In this document: positions 1 to 7,085 of the stretch, in pieces
How the letters are laid out: each line of letters starts with the position of its first letter
Numbering within the stretch: position 1 is the first letter of the stretch
From: Pseudomonadota bacterium
GTDB taxonomy: Bacteria > Myxococcota_A > Polyangia > Polyangiales > Polyangiaceae
Length of the DNA stretch: 21,328 nucleotides
Reading direction: 5' to 3'
Assembly: GCA_023402175.1 (NCBI GenBank)
Contig: JAEXCN010000331.1
Location: forward strand, 1-21,328
Made by a program: the position numbers and the translations under genes
The notes under the pieces: generated by a model
Databases searched by the model: none
Told to the model about the DNA's origin: nothing
What the model saw: the letters and a program-made list of their open reading frames with translations, nothing else

Positions 1-918
1 CCCCGGCGGGCCGAGGACCAGGACCGATTCCCCGACGAGGTGAAGCTCCGCGACGGCAGGACGGTGCGCGGCCGGATCGTCCAGAAAGAGCCGGGGCGCT
101 GGGTCGTGATCGCGACGGAGGACGGAAAGCGCCGCACGATCGCGTGGGACCGCGTGGAGGAGATCGAGGTGACGCCCGCGGTTCGGGACTCGGGCCCGCG
201 AGACCCCGTCCACGGCGCGTGGGGAACGCGCACGGGGGGCGGCATGTTCTACGAGCTGCGCGTCGCGGTCACCGGGATCGTCCTCCCGAGCAAGAAGTTC
301 GGCCTGAGCGGCGATTGCGCGACCGGTACCGGCTTCGCGCCCGCGTCGATGTACGGACAGTTCGCGACGGACAGCGGTCGCGCAGCAGGAGGCGGCGTCG
401 GCGGGCGCATCGGTTACATGTATATATCACACATTGATCCCGAAGGCTCGTCGTCCTGGTGGGGAATGCGTGCGGGGGCCGGCCTGGATCTGCAGGTGTT
501 GCACTCGCAGATCCCCATCGGCATCAAGGCGATCAACGGCGAGCTGTGCTCGCAGGTCGCACGGACCAGTCACGAGGTCGAGATGCGGAGCTCGTCGCTC
601 ATCTTCGCGCACGTGCCTCTCACCTTCGGCGCGCAGGTCGGTCTGGGCGGCTTCGAGGACGGCGTCGTCTGGCGCGGCATCGTCCTCGGCGCCGCCTGGG
701 CGCCGTCGTACCTCCAGATCTGGCCCTGGGTCGGCGACGCGAGCAGCTACTTCAATCCGCTCGGCATCGAGCTCACGTTCGACCTCGCGACCTTGCACGC
801 GACGGCGAAGAGGCGCGCTCCCGAATCGCAGTTCCGGGTCTCGCTCTTCGTCGCGCCGTCACTCGACGTGAGCCAGCCGACCGTCGGCATGCTCGGCTTC
901 GGCCCGAGCTGGTATTGA
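1..918 (+). CDS. Probable surface/outer-membrane protein, 5' partial
   Basis: The frame is open from base 1, so the gene very likely begins before the window; the GTG at 40 has no convincing ribosome-binding site and any signal peptide would lie further upstream. The first ~45 visible residues (KLRDGRTVRGRIVQ, then WVVIATEDGKRRTIAW) alternate charged and hydrophobic residues like a small beta-barrel or SH3-like module, a type seen at the N-terminus of envelope proteins in this kind of organism. The rest (~residues 70-300) is rich in Gly, aromatic residues and short alternating strands and ends in GPSWY, an aromatic C-terminus typical of outer-membrane beta-barrels. Function is unknown and the barrel assignment is inference from composition. 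It converges with the microprotein gene at 982-1137. Confidence 0.7.
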   Translation, partial: PRRAEDQDRFPDEVKLRDGRTVRGRIVQKEPGRWVVIATEDGKRRTIAWDRVEEIEVTPAVRDSGPRDPVHGAWGTRTGGGMFYELRVAVTGIVLPSKKFGLSGDCATGTGFAPASMYGQFATDSGRAAGGGVGGRIGYMYISHIDPEGSSSWWGMRAGAGLDLQVLHSQIPIGIKAINGELCSQVARTSHEVEMRSSSLIFAHVPLTFGAQVGLGGFEDGVVWRGIVLGAAWAPSYLQIWPWVGDASSYFNPLGIELTFDLATLHATAKRRAPESQFRVSLFVAPSLDVSQPTVGMLGFGPSWY

Positions 919-981
919 GGCCCGCGCGCGCGACTCCGGCTCGAGCACTGCCGAGCTCTTCGGGGCGGTCGCTCCCGGCGC

Positions 982-1137
982 TCAGGACTCGGTGGCCACG
1001 ACGACGATGCGTGCGGAGCTCTCGTGGCGCCGGATGAAACGGACCGCGCTCGCGAGGTCGACGAAGATCCCGCCGACCTCGTGTCGGGGATCGTTGATAC
1101 ACCAGAGTCGGTGCCTACGGACGATGTGAAAGGTCAT
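982..1137 (-). CDS. Microprotein A, 51 aa, paralogue of the gene at 6837-6998
   Basis: A 51-codon ATG-to-TGA frame. It encodes MTFHIVRR, then LWCINDP, GGIFVDLASAVRFIRR and ARIVVVATES. About 30 of 46 aligned residues match the second copy at 6837-6998, and most differences are conservative (I/V, R/K, N/D, S/T), which points to protein-level selection on this strand. The pattern (short strand, Trp strand, helix with A..FI, final IVV strand) recalls DUF2188-like small alpha/beta proteins, but that is only a shape comparison. No Shine-Dalgarno is visible and no ATG, GTG or TTG extends the frame in the second copy, so the ATG is taken as the start. Function unknown. Confidence 0.72.
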   Translation of the reverse strand: MTFHIVRRHRLWCINDPRHEVGGIFVDLASAVRFIRRHESSARIVVVATES

Positions 1138-1148
1138 CGCGGACACGA

Positions 1149-1177
1149 AAGTGATGCTTGGATCGAGCTGTCATCAA
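1149..1177 (-). promoter_or_regulatory. Conserved promoter-like element upstream of microprotein A
   Basis: On the minus strand TTGATG (1172-1177) is followed by exactly 17 nt and then TCACTT (1149-1154), ending 11 nt before the ATG. The other microprotein gene has TTGATG, 17 nt and TCACTA at the same distance. The surrounding TCGACTTGATG is identical in both copies. Spacing fits a -35/-10 pair, although the -10 hexamer is a poor match to TATAAT. A start site a few bases before the ATG would make the mRNA almost leaderless, agreeing with the lack of a Shine-Dalgarno. Confidence 0.4.
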
Positions 1178-1396
1178 GTCGACATCGAGCCTCGTGCGAC
1201 GTCGTCGCCCGCGACGCCACGGTGCTCGAGGTAGAGGAGCCCACCGGGGCGCGCGTAGCGATCTCGAGCCGTCTCTCCCGAGCAGGTCGGGCTCCATGAG
1301 ATTCGTGAGAAGAGAACGATACGCGCGCGCCGGCTGAACAGCTCGGTCTGCGCCGGCGGTCATGAGGACACAGTCATCGCCGGCGAGACGTGCGGC

Positions 1397-1684
1397 CTAC
1401 GTCGCCTCGCGCGGCGTCGACGGCCGCTGCTCCCCACGCTTGCTGAGCGCGCGATACACGGCATAGGCCGCCACGCCGGCGAGAGCCGCCTCCGTCACAC
1501 CCCAGAACGCGCCGGCCGCGAGGACCGCGGCCCCAGCCACCCCCGCGCCCACCGCGGGCTTCCGCATGGCCGTCGAAGCGGACCTCCACATCGCATTCGC
1601 CTGCGCGCGAGCACGCTCCGCCATCGCCCGTCCGCGTGGTGCTTGCGCTCGTTCGCTTGCCTCGGCCGTAACCTGCTCAGCCAT
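1397..1684 (-). CDS. Small membrane protein, 95 aa
   Basis: ATG start with a strong ribosome-binding site, GGGAGG, 6 nt upstream. Residues 1-40 are Ala/Arg/Glu-rich and probably helical. Residues ~43-80 are hydrophobic (AVGAGVAGAAVLAAGAF, then ALAGVAAYAVYRAL) and form one long or two short membrane helices. The tail is basic and polar. It is divergent from the gene at 1749, with only 64 nt between starts. Its overall make-up (Ala/Gly membrane helix next to a charged helical segment) resembles the small membrane protein that opens the nearby P-type ATPase operon, so it may be another accessory subunit, but this is inference. I do not recognise a family. Confidence 0.72.
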   Translation of the reverse strand: MAEQVTAEASERAQAPRGRAMAERARAQANAMWRSASTAMRKPAVGAGVAGAAVLAAGAFWGVTEAALAGVAAYAVYRALSKRGEQRPSTPREAT

Positions 1685-1748
1685 GAATGCCTCCCTTGTT
1701 CACCGAATCGTTGCGTAATCGAGCGGCTGCGCGTGACACGCGCCGCCG

Positions 1749-2420
1749 ATGTTGCCCGCGATGCAGGCGTCGAGCCGAGTCGCTCAGATCGAACGTGGCT
1801 TCGGAGTCGCGGCGCTCTTCGTCGGCCGCGCCGTCACCCGCGCCGCCAGCGTGCTCCCGGGCATCGTGAGGCGCGCGAGCGGCCTCGAAAGTCCGTCACC
1901 GGAGGCCGTCGCAGCGGGCGTCGTCCGCGGGGTGACCGCGCTGGCGCCGACGACGTTCGGCGCCGCCGGCCGTCCCGTCGAGCTCATCGGTGCAGCGAGC
2001 GTGCTCGCGCTCGCCACGTGGACGGTGCGCTCCGAGTCCGATGCGACGACGTACGCAGCGATGCTCGCCGACGCGATCGACGAGGTCGAACGGCGCGGGC
2101 TCTGCGGAGCACGCACGGCAGCGCTCTGGCGTACGGCGGCGGGCGCAGGGCCGGACGCGCGTGAGGTGGTGCGTCTCCAGATCGAGCAGCTCGTCAACAA
2201 GGCGCCCTGGTCGCTGTCGCGGAAAGCGCTATCGCTCGCCGTGGGATATTCGAAGCCGCTGCGCCCGCTCGATACCGGGCTCGCGTTCGTGGGCGCTTGG
2301 AAGGCAATGGGCGACGCCGCGCGGCTCGTGGACGCGACGCGCGACATCGCTCTCGAACGTGCTGCGACCCAGCAGCCCGTCATCGCCTTCCTCGCTCCGC
2401 CTTCCCGCGCCGTTGCGTGA
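1749..2420 (+). CDS. Hypothetical protein, 223 aa, with hydrophobic N-terminal half
   Basis: The frame opens just after a TGA at 1734, and ATG 1749 is the first usable start (ATG 1761 is the alternative). No good ribosome-binding site is seen. Third positions are almost all G or C and amino-acid composition is balanced, whereas the opposite-strand frame is Ser/Arg/Ala noise, so this strand is coding. Residues ~14-40 and ~52-92 are hydrophobic and could be membrane-associated; residues ~100-205 are amphipathic helices with conserved-looking LQIEQLVNKAPW and FVGAWKAMGDA. The 3' end overlaps the convergent P-type ATPase gene by 41 bp. I do not recognise a family; position suggests a link to the ATPase or to membrane stress. 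Confidence 0.65.
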   Translation: MLPAMQASSRVAQIERGFGVAALFVGRAVTRAASVLPGIVRRASGLESPSPEAVAAGVVRGVTALAPTTFGAAGRPVELIGAASVLALATWTVRSESDATTYAAMLADAIDEVERRGLCGARTAALWRTAAGAGPDAREVVRLQIEQLVNKAPWSLSRKALSLAVGYSKPLRPLDTGLAFVGAWKAMGDAARLVDATRDIALERAATQQPVIAFLAPPSRAVA

Positions 2421-4716
2421 AGAGAGGGGCCACCGCGGCGAGAGCCGCGGTGACGGTCGAGCCGTTGTTGACGAGCGCTGCGATGCTCGGCGGCAGAAGG
2501 CCGAAGGCGCCGAGCCCGATCGCGAGCGCGTTCGGTGCGAGGACGAGCCCTACGCATTGCTTCACGTTCGCCATCCCGGCGTCCGCCAGCTCGAAGGCGC
2601 GAGGAAGGCGCGACAGCCCACCTTCGAGCAGCACGACGTCGGCCGCCTCGACCGCGAGCTCGGTCCCACCTTCGAGCGAGATTCCGACGTCGGCAACGGC
2701 GAGCGCAGGGGCATCGTTGATACCGTCCCCGACCATCGCGACCGTGCGGCCCGCGGCTTGAAGCGCTTTGACGACAGCGACCTTGTCCTCCGGAAGGAGC
2801 TCGCCCACGGCACGATCGATGTGGAGCGCGCGGCCGATCGCCTCGACGGCCGCGCGTGCATCGCCCGAGAGGAGGAGCACTTCGCGCCTGCCACCCGCGC
2901 GGAGCGCTTCGATCACGCTCGCGCTCTCGGCCCTTGGTTGATCGCACACCGCGAGCACCGCTGCCACGCGATCGTCGAGCGCGACGAGCACGCTCGAAGC
3001 GCCGAGCGCGCGGTGACGATCCATCACGGCACGCGCATCCGCAGCGCGCACTCCGTGCTCGAGCATCGCGCGCTTTCCGCCGACGAGGACACGACGGCCG
3101 CCGACACGTGCAGAGACGCCGCGGCCGACGAACACCACTTCGGAGCCGAGCTCCGCCAGGTAACGCTCGGCGCCCGCCCGTTCCGCGCCGCGCCGTATGG
3201 CATTCGCGAGCGGGTGCTTCTGGCGCGCCTCGGCCGCTGCCGCAAACGCGAGGCACTCCGCAGGTGAATGCTCTCCGAGCACGTCGACGGCGACGATCTC
3301 GGGCTCGCCGCAGGTCAGCGTCCCGGTCTTGTCGAACACGACCGCGTCGACCTTTCCGAGCAGCTCGAGGAACTGACCGCCCTTCACGAGGATCCCCTCG
3401 CGCGCCGAGAGCGCCATCGCAGTGAGCGCCGCCGTCGGGACCGCGATGCGCAGGCCGGTGCCGAAGTCGGTGATGAGGATGCTCGTCATCCGGTCGAGCT
3501 GCGCGGTGACGGCGAGCGACCCGCCCGCGAGCGCGAACGTCGGCAAAACGAGGCGATCGGCGACGCGCTCGGCATTTCGCTGGAGCGTCATCGGCTTCGT
3601 ACCCGCGCCCGCGAGGATCGCCGCGATCCGGCTGGCCGTCGTGTTCGCGCCGACTTGCTCGACACGGATCACGAGCTGCCCGTCGACGACGACGCTCGCC
3701 GAGAGGACGCGATCCCCGGGCTCGCGTGCGCGCGGCATCGACTCGCCCGTGAGCGCGCGCTCGTCGACGAGCGCCATCCCGCCTTCGACCACGCCGTCCG
3801 CCGGGATGCGCGCGCCGGTCTCGACGATGATGCGGTCGTCGGGCTTGAGCGCACGCGCTGCTACCCGCTCGACGTCGTCCCCGCGGATGCGGTGCGCCTC
3901 CGCCGCTTCGAGATCGAGGCGCTCGGTGATCGCCCGACGCGCGCGCGCGTGGGTCTGCGCGAGCACGACGTCGCCGACGCCGAGCAGCCACGTCACGAGC
4001 GCCGCGGTCGCGTATCGGCCCGTGCTGATCGAGATCGCGACCGCAACGACGTCCAGTGAATCGACCCCGATACGCCCCTCGCGAAGTGCGTCGGTTGCCC
4101 TGCGGAGCGAGGGAAGGGCAGTACACGCGACGGCGGTGGCGAGCATCGCCGCCGGAACGACGTGGGGAAGCGCGACCGAGGCGGCGAGGACGCTCGTCGC
4201 AAAGGCTGCACGTCCCCACGAAGTCGACGCCGGCTCGACGTGTGGCCAGGAGCTCGGATCGCTCTCGAGGATCGTGCGAACGATCGCCTCCGTGCTCGTC
4301 TCTTTCGGATCGAACCAGACGACGAGCGATCGGCTCGCCGGTGACGGGCGAGCTCGACGCACGCCGGGGCGGCCAGGCAGCCATTCTGCGAGGCGCTCGA
4401 TCTCGCGATCGTCTTCGAGCCCGTCGACACGAAGCCTCGCGCGGTCGACGAGCGCATGGAGGACGATGACTTCACGCGGGCGCGCCGCTCGTCGCGCTGC
4501 CGCAAAGAGGCGGTCCTGGACGCTGCGCGCGAGCCGGACGAGAGCATTGCGCCCACGAACGACGACCTCGACGGCGCCGACGCGTCCGTCGACGGACACC
4601 TCGGCGACGCCTTCCTGCCGGCGGATCCACGCGAGCATCGCGGGGCTCGTGGCGCTCTCGACGCGCAGCCGCTCGAGCCCGACCCGCCGAATGCACCACG
4701 AAGCTGCCGCGCTCAT
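2380..4716 (-). CDS. P1B-like P-type cation-transporting ATPase lacking a CPx motif, 778 aa
   Basis: ATP-driven cation pump of the inner membrane. The start is ATG 4716, which overlaps the stop of the preceding gene by 4 nt (ATGA). Catalytic motifs are complete: TGES (323-326) in the actuator domain, DKTGTLT with phospho-acceptor Asp462, His501-Pro502 of the P1B nucleotide-binding domain, and GDGINDAPA (663-671). Two HMA-like folds at ~8-75 and ~82-152 lack the CxxC metal site. Hydrophobic pairs lie at ~170-205, ~220-255, ~385-430 and ~718-765. The helix before the phosphorylation site, where P1B pumps carry CPC, SPC or similar, reads TDFGTGLRIAVPTA (416-429), with no Cys and no Pro in the triad. 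Only six Cys occur in the protein. The fold class is secure; the substrate cannot be assigned. Confidence 0.93.
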   Translation of the reverse strand: MSAAASWCIRRVGLERLRVESATSPAMLAWIRRQEGVAEVSVDGRVGAVEVVVRGRNALVRLARSVQDRLFAAARRAARPREVIVLHALVDRARLRVDGLEDDREIERLAEWLPGRPGVRRARPSPASRSLVVWFDPKETSTEAIVRTILESDPSSWPHVEPASTSWGRAAFATSVLAASVALPHVVPAAMLATAVACTALPSLRRATDALREGRIGVDSLDVVAVAISISTGRYATAALVTWLLGVGDVVLAQTHARARRAITERLDLEAAEAHRIRGDDVERVAARALKPDDRIIVETGARIPADGVVEGGMALVDERALTGESMPRAREPGDRVLSASVVVDGQLVIRVEQVGANTTASRIAAILAGAGTKPMTLQRNAERVADRLVLPTFALAGGSLAVTAQLDRMTSILITDFGTGLRIAVPTAALTAMALSAREGILVKGGQFLELLGKVDAVVFDKTGTLTCGEPEIVAVDVLGEHSPAECLAFAAAAEARQKHPLANAIRRGAERAGAERYLAELGSEVVFVGRGVSARVGGRRVLVGGKRAMLEHGVRAADARAVMDRHRALGASSVLVALDDRVAAVLAVCDQPRAESASVIEALRAGGRREVLLLSGDARAAVEAIGRALHIDRAVGELLPEDKVAVVKALQAAGRTVAMVGDGINDAPALAVADVGISLEGGTELAVEAADVVLLEGGLSRLPRAFELADAGMANVKQCVGLVLAPNALAIGLGAFGLLPPSIAALVNNGSTVTAALAAVAPLFTQRRGKAERGRR

Positions 4717-5255
4717 GGCACGCGATCGGCCGTCGCGGCGATCTCGTCCGTATGGAGCGCGAGGAAGATCGAGTACGCCCAGTAGACGAGGTTGTCCCAG
4801 CGCGGGAGGCGCTCCTTCTTCGTGACGAACGCGTATGCGGCGACGGCCGTCATCGCCATCGGGACGACATCCCGGAGATCGGCGCGTCCGCCCGTGAGCT
4901 CGCGCGTGAGCCTGTCGAGCCTGCGCGCCGCGCCGATCGCATACGCGCTCGGGCGTACTTCGTGCTTCGCGCGCTCCTCCTCCGACAGTGGCGGCTCGAG
5001 GTCGGCCGCGTCGGCGATCGTGTCGATGAGCTCGTTCGGGTCGACCTCGCCCGGCTCGTACTCGACGAGGATGCTGCCGGCGTCGGCGGCGAGCCGTAGT
5101 CCACGCACGCCGCGGGTCATCTCGAGGATGGTCCTCACGTTCTCGAAACGCTGTCGCGCGGCCGGATCGCGATCGGGCCGGCACAGCGCATCGGAGCGGA
5201 CGCGCAGTCGCCCCGGATGGTGGTGGGCCAGCTCCAGCGGACTACGGGCTATCAC
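4713..5255 (-). CDS. HMA-like accessory protein of the P-type ATPase, 180 aa
   Basis: The start is GTG 5255, which overlaps the TGA of the upstream gene (GTGA); the stop overlaps the ATPase ATG. Residues ~6-85 form a ferredoxin-like HMA-type domain beginning HHHPGRLRVRS and ending in an SILVEYEPGE strand plus helix. This H..PGRxR pattern is seen in the N-terminal domains of some P1B ATPases. The CxxC site is absent (one Cys, at 25), although the HHH at 11-13 could be a ligand. Residues ~100-125 are charged helix, and ~130-167 contain one or two membrane helices (VVPMAMTAVAAYAF, LVYWAYSIFLAL). It looks like a detached, membrane-anchored regulatory or chaperone-like domain for the ATPase. That role is inferred from operon structure. 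Confidence 0.8.
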   Translation of the reverse strand: MIARSPLELAHHHPGRLRVRSDALCRPDRDPAARQRFENVRTILEMTRGVRGLRLAADAGSILVEYEPGEVDPNELIDTIADAADLEPPLSEEERAKHEVRPSAYAIGAARRLDRLTRELTGGRADLRDVVPMAMTAVAAYAFVTKKERLPRWDNLVYWAYSIFLALHTDEIAATADRVP

Positions 5256-5518
5256 GCAGCAGCCTCGTCGAAGGGCGGCCGCCGCCTCGGATGGATGTCG
5301 CGATCCGCGTGTTCCCGTCGGAACGCGTCGGCGCGTGCGCGCGCCTCCGCCACGAGATCCTCGAGATGATCCCTCTCGATGGCGACCCTGCGCTTCACGC
5401 GCTCGAAGCCTGCCAGCGCAGCGGCGATGAGTGTCAGCGCCGCCGAGCGCGACGACTCCGTCGTGGCACGTGCCGCCCAGCCCGTCGCGAAGCCGAGCGC
5501 GAACGCCGCATATTGCAT
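5252..5518 (-). CDS. Small membrane protein opening the P-type ATPase operon, 88 aa
   Basis: ATG 5518 is chosen; TTG 5542 would add eight basic residues. An AGGAAAGG purine stretch lies upstream. Residues 3-38 are hydrophobic and Ala-rich, broken by a TTESSRS turn at 19-25. They are followed by a highly charged helix, ~39-72 (VKRRVAIERDHLEDLVAEARARADAF in outline), and a basic/Pro tail with scattered His and Asp. The layout, an N-terminal membrane segment and charged tail encoded directly before a P1B-type ATPase, is analogous to mycobacterial PacL (DUF1490) partners of CtpC-type pumps. No sequence homology is claimed. The TGA overlaps the next start by 4 nt, so translation is probably coupled. 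Confidence 0.75.
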   Translation of the reverse strand: MQYAAFALGFATGWAARATTESSRSAALTLIAAALAGFERVKRRVAIERDHLEDLVAEARARADAFRREHADRDIHPRRRPPFDEAAA

Positions 5519-5723
5519 GATGCCCCGAGCCTTTCCTCGCAATAACCCGAGCGTTTCGCACGCGGGCCGTCTCGCGAAGGTGTCGTCGCTTCACCGGTCC
5601 GTCAACGAGATCGTCGATCGTCAGGAGGAGCATCGCTGCCAGCGATCGTCGTTCACGCGGCGAGAGGCTGCGCCGCAGTCCTCTGTCGGCGAGACCCGGC
5701 GCTCGCTGAATCGGAGCCTTAGA

Positions 5724-6821
5724 GTGGCACGCATGGAGACGACGAGCACCGTCGACGAGATCGCGCGTGTGATCGGGGTATCGGCCACGGCGCGCGCGCG
5801 TGGCTGGCTCGAATACCTCGTCGCGCGACGGATGAAGCGCGCGGTGGAGAAGGCACGCGCCAGGAGGGAAGCGGGCGACTTCGCGGACGTCGTGCCCGAC
5901 GAAGAGGCAGAGAAGATCATCCGCATCGCGTGTGCAAAAGCGGCGCTCACGGGCGCGCTCTCCGGAGCGGTGACGACGACGAGTGTCGTCGCGACCGCCG
6001 AGACGGAGGGCGTCGGAGGCATCGTCGCGCTTCCCTTGGCCGCGGCTGCCGTCGCCGGGGAGATGGCGACACGTACCGTCTTCCATGTCGACCTCGCATG
6101 CGAGCTCGCCGAGCTCTTCGACGTCAGTGTCGGGAACCCCGCGGACGTGGCGCGACTACTCTCGGTCACGTTCGGACGTGCCGTAGGCAAGGAGGTCGAG
6201 GACCTCGGCCAGTCTTCGATCGAGGACGTGACCGTCGACCGTGAATCGGTGGTCGAAAACGCGGCCCAAGCGCTCGTCGGCGAAAGCGTGCTCAAGAACG
6301 CGCTCCCCTTCGTGGCCGTCGTCTCGTCGGCCGTCATGAACGTCATCGTGACGCGAAGGATCGGACGGATGCTCCAGCACGCCTTCCGCTATGAGCGCGA
6401 GATGGTCTCGGCGTTCCGCATCGCGCAGAACACCTGTGGAAGCGTCATCGACCTCCTCATCGAAGGTTTGTGGTTCGTCTTCACGGCGGACGGGAAGCTC
6501 ACCGCAGAAGAGACGTTGTGCCTCGCGGAGCGCCTCGACGATCTCGACGAGGAGACCCGGCGGCGCGTGACCGCGCGCTTCACGGACGACGAGAGCGACT
6601 GGCTGAAACGCGTCGAGCAAGGCGTGATCCCCGAATCGCGCGAGAGCTTCTTGCGCGTCCTCGAGATCGCCGCGGCGCTCGACAAGTCTCTCTCGCTTCC
6701 CGAGGACAAGATCCTTCGCCGGGCGGCGGCGGCCCTGCACTGCACGTTCGAGCCCGGACGCGTGTCGCGCATGATCGAGCAGCTCGAACAGCGCGGCGGC
6801 CTCTCCGAGCGAAGCGCGTGA
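5724..6821 (+). CDS. EcsC-like membrane protein with C-terminal TerB-like domain, 365 aa
   Basis: GTG 5724 is preferred because GGAG lies 7 nt upstream; ATG 5733 is the alternative (362 aa). Residues ~60-220 resemble the EcsC family in layout: a charged helical start, a Gly/Ala hydrophobic segment (~72-118, IVALPLAAAAVAGEM), a second amphipathic half (~125-190) and a hydrophobic helix (~193-212, ALPFVAVVSSAVMNVIV). Residues ~240-355 look TerB-like: FTADGKLTAEE followed by short acidic helices, as in tellurite-resistance/stress proteins. Both family assignments rest on pattern recognition and are moderate. It is divergent from the ATPase operon across a ~205-nt spacer and convergent with microprotein B (15 nt between stops). 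A membrane-stress role is plausible. Confidence 0.85.
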   Translation: MARMETTSTVDEIARVIGVSATARARGWLEYLVARRMKRAVEKARARREAGDFADVVPDEEAEKIIRIACAKAALTGALSGAVTTTSVVATAETEGVGGIVALPLAAAAVAGEMATRTVFHVDLACELAELFDVSVGNPADVARLLSVTFGRAVGKEVEDLGQSSIEDVTVDRESVVENAAQALVGESVLKNALPFVAVVSSAVMNVIVTRRIGRMLQHAFRYEREMVSAFRIAQNTCGSVIDLLIEGLWFVFTADGKLTAEETLCLAERLDDLDEETRRRVTARFTDDESDWLKRVEQGVIPESRESFLRVLEIAAALDKSLSLPEDKILRRAAAALHCTFEPGRVSRMIEQLEQRGGLSERSA

Positions 6822-6836
6822 CGGCGCTCGCTTCGA

Positions 6837-6998
6837 TCAGACTTCGCGCGGGACCGCTCGGACGACGATGCGCGCGGTGCTCTCGACTTGCCGGATGAAT
6901 CGGATCGCGCTCGCGAGATCGACGAACATGCCGCCGACGAGGTGCTTCGGATCGTCGACACACCACAAGCTCGTCTTGCGTACTACGTGAAACGTCAT
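6837..6998 (-). CDS. Microprotein B, 53 aa, paralogue of the gene at 982-1137
   Basis: ATG-to-TGA frame encoding MTFHVVRK, SLWCVDDPKH, GGMFVDLASAIRFIRQ and ARIVVRAVPREV. It is aligned without gaps to microprotein A over ~46 residues; the fully shared parts are MTFH, LWC, FVDLASA, RFIR and ARIVV. The invariant Trp12-Cys13 pair and the FVDLASA helix start are the strongest candidate functional residues. The frame upstream of the ATG contains no alternative initiator before a TGA, which fixes the start. It lies 87 nt downstream of kdpC in the same direction but has its own promoter-like element, so it may be independent of Kdp. Function unknown; DUF2188-like shape only. Confidence 0.75.
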   Translation of the reverse strand: MTFHVVRKTSLWCVDDPKHLVGGMFVDLASAIRFIRQVESTARIVVRAVPREV

Positions 6999-7009
6999 GC
7001 CGGTGACGA

Positions 7010-7038
7010 TAGTGAGCCGCGCATCAGGAGAACATCAA
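7010..7038 (-). promoter_or_regulatory. Conserved promoter-like element upstream of microprotein B
   Basis: TTGATG (7033-7038), 17 nt, TCACTA (7010-7015), then 11 nt to the ATG. Box order, spacer length and distance to the start codon are identical to the element at 1149-1177, while the 17-nt spacer has diverged almost completely. Conserved boxes with a free spacer are what selection on a promoter would leave. Confidence 0.42.
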
Positions 7039-7056
7039 GTCGATACGCGCGCGTCG

Positions 7057-7072
7057 CGACGTCAGGACGTCG
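7057..7072. repeat. Inverted repeat between kdpC and microprotein B
   Basis: CGACGTC, AG, GACGTCG: a perfect 7-bp inverted repeat with a 2-bp centre. It lies 13 nt past the kdpC stop and about 20 nt upstream of the TTGATG box of microprotein B. The short centre favours a protein-binding palindrome over an RNA hairpin. A CGACGTC half-site occurs at 1197-1203, at nearly the same distance from microprotein A. Confidence 0.35.
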
Positions 7073-7085
7073 TCGAGACGTTCGC

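Noticed and set aside
919..981. Short GCTCG/CGAGC inverted repeat after the first gene
   Set aside because: Only a 5-bp stem with no T-run in GC-rich DNA; not enough to call a terminator.
1024..1299. Plus-strand frame over microprotein A, with a similar frame over microprotein B
   Set aside because: The plus-strand translations of the two copies also resemble each other, but differences are less conservative than on the minus strand, so the minus strand is taken as coding.
1784..4384. 866-codon minus-strand frame
   Set aside because: It is an alternate frame of the P-type ATPase and the antisense of the 223-aa gene; composition is Arg/Ser/Ala noise without motifs. Long open shadows are expected at this GC content.
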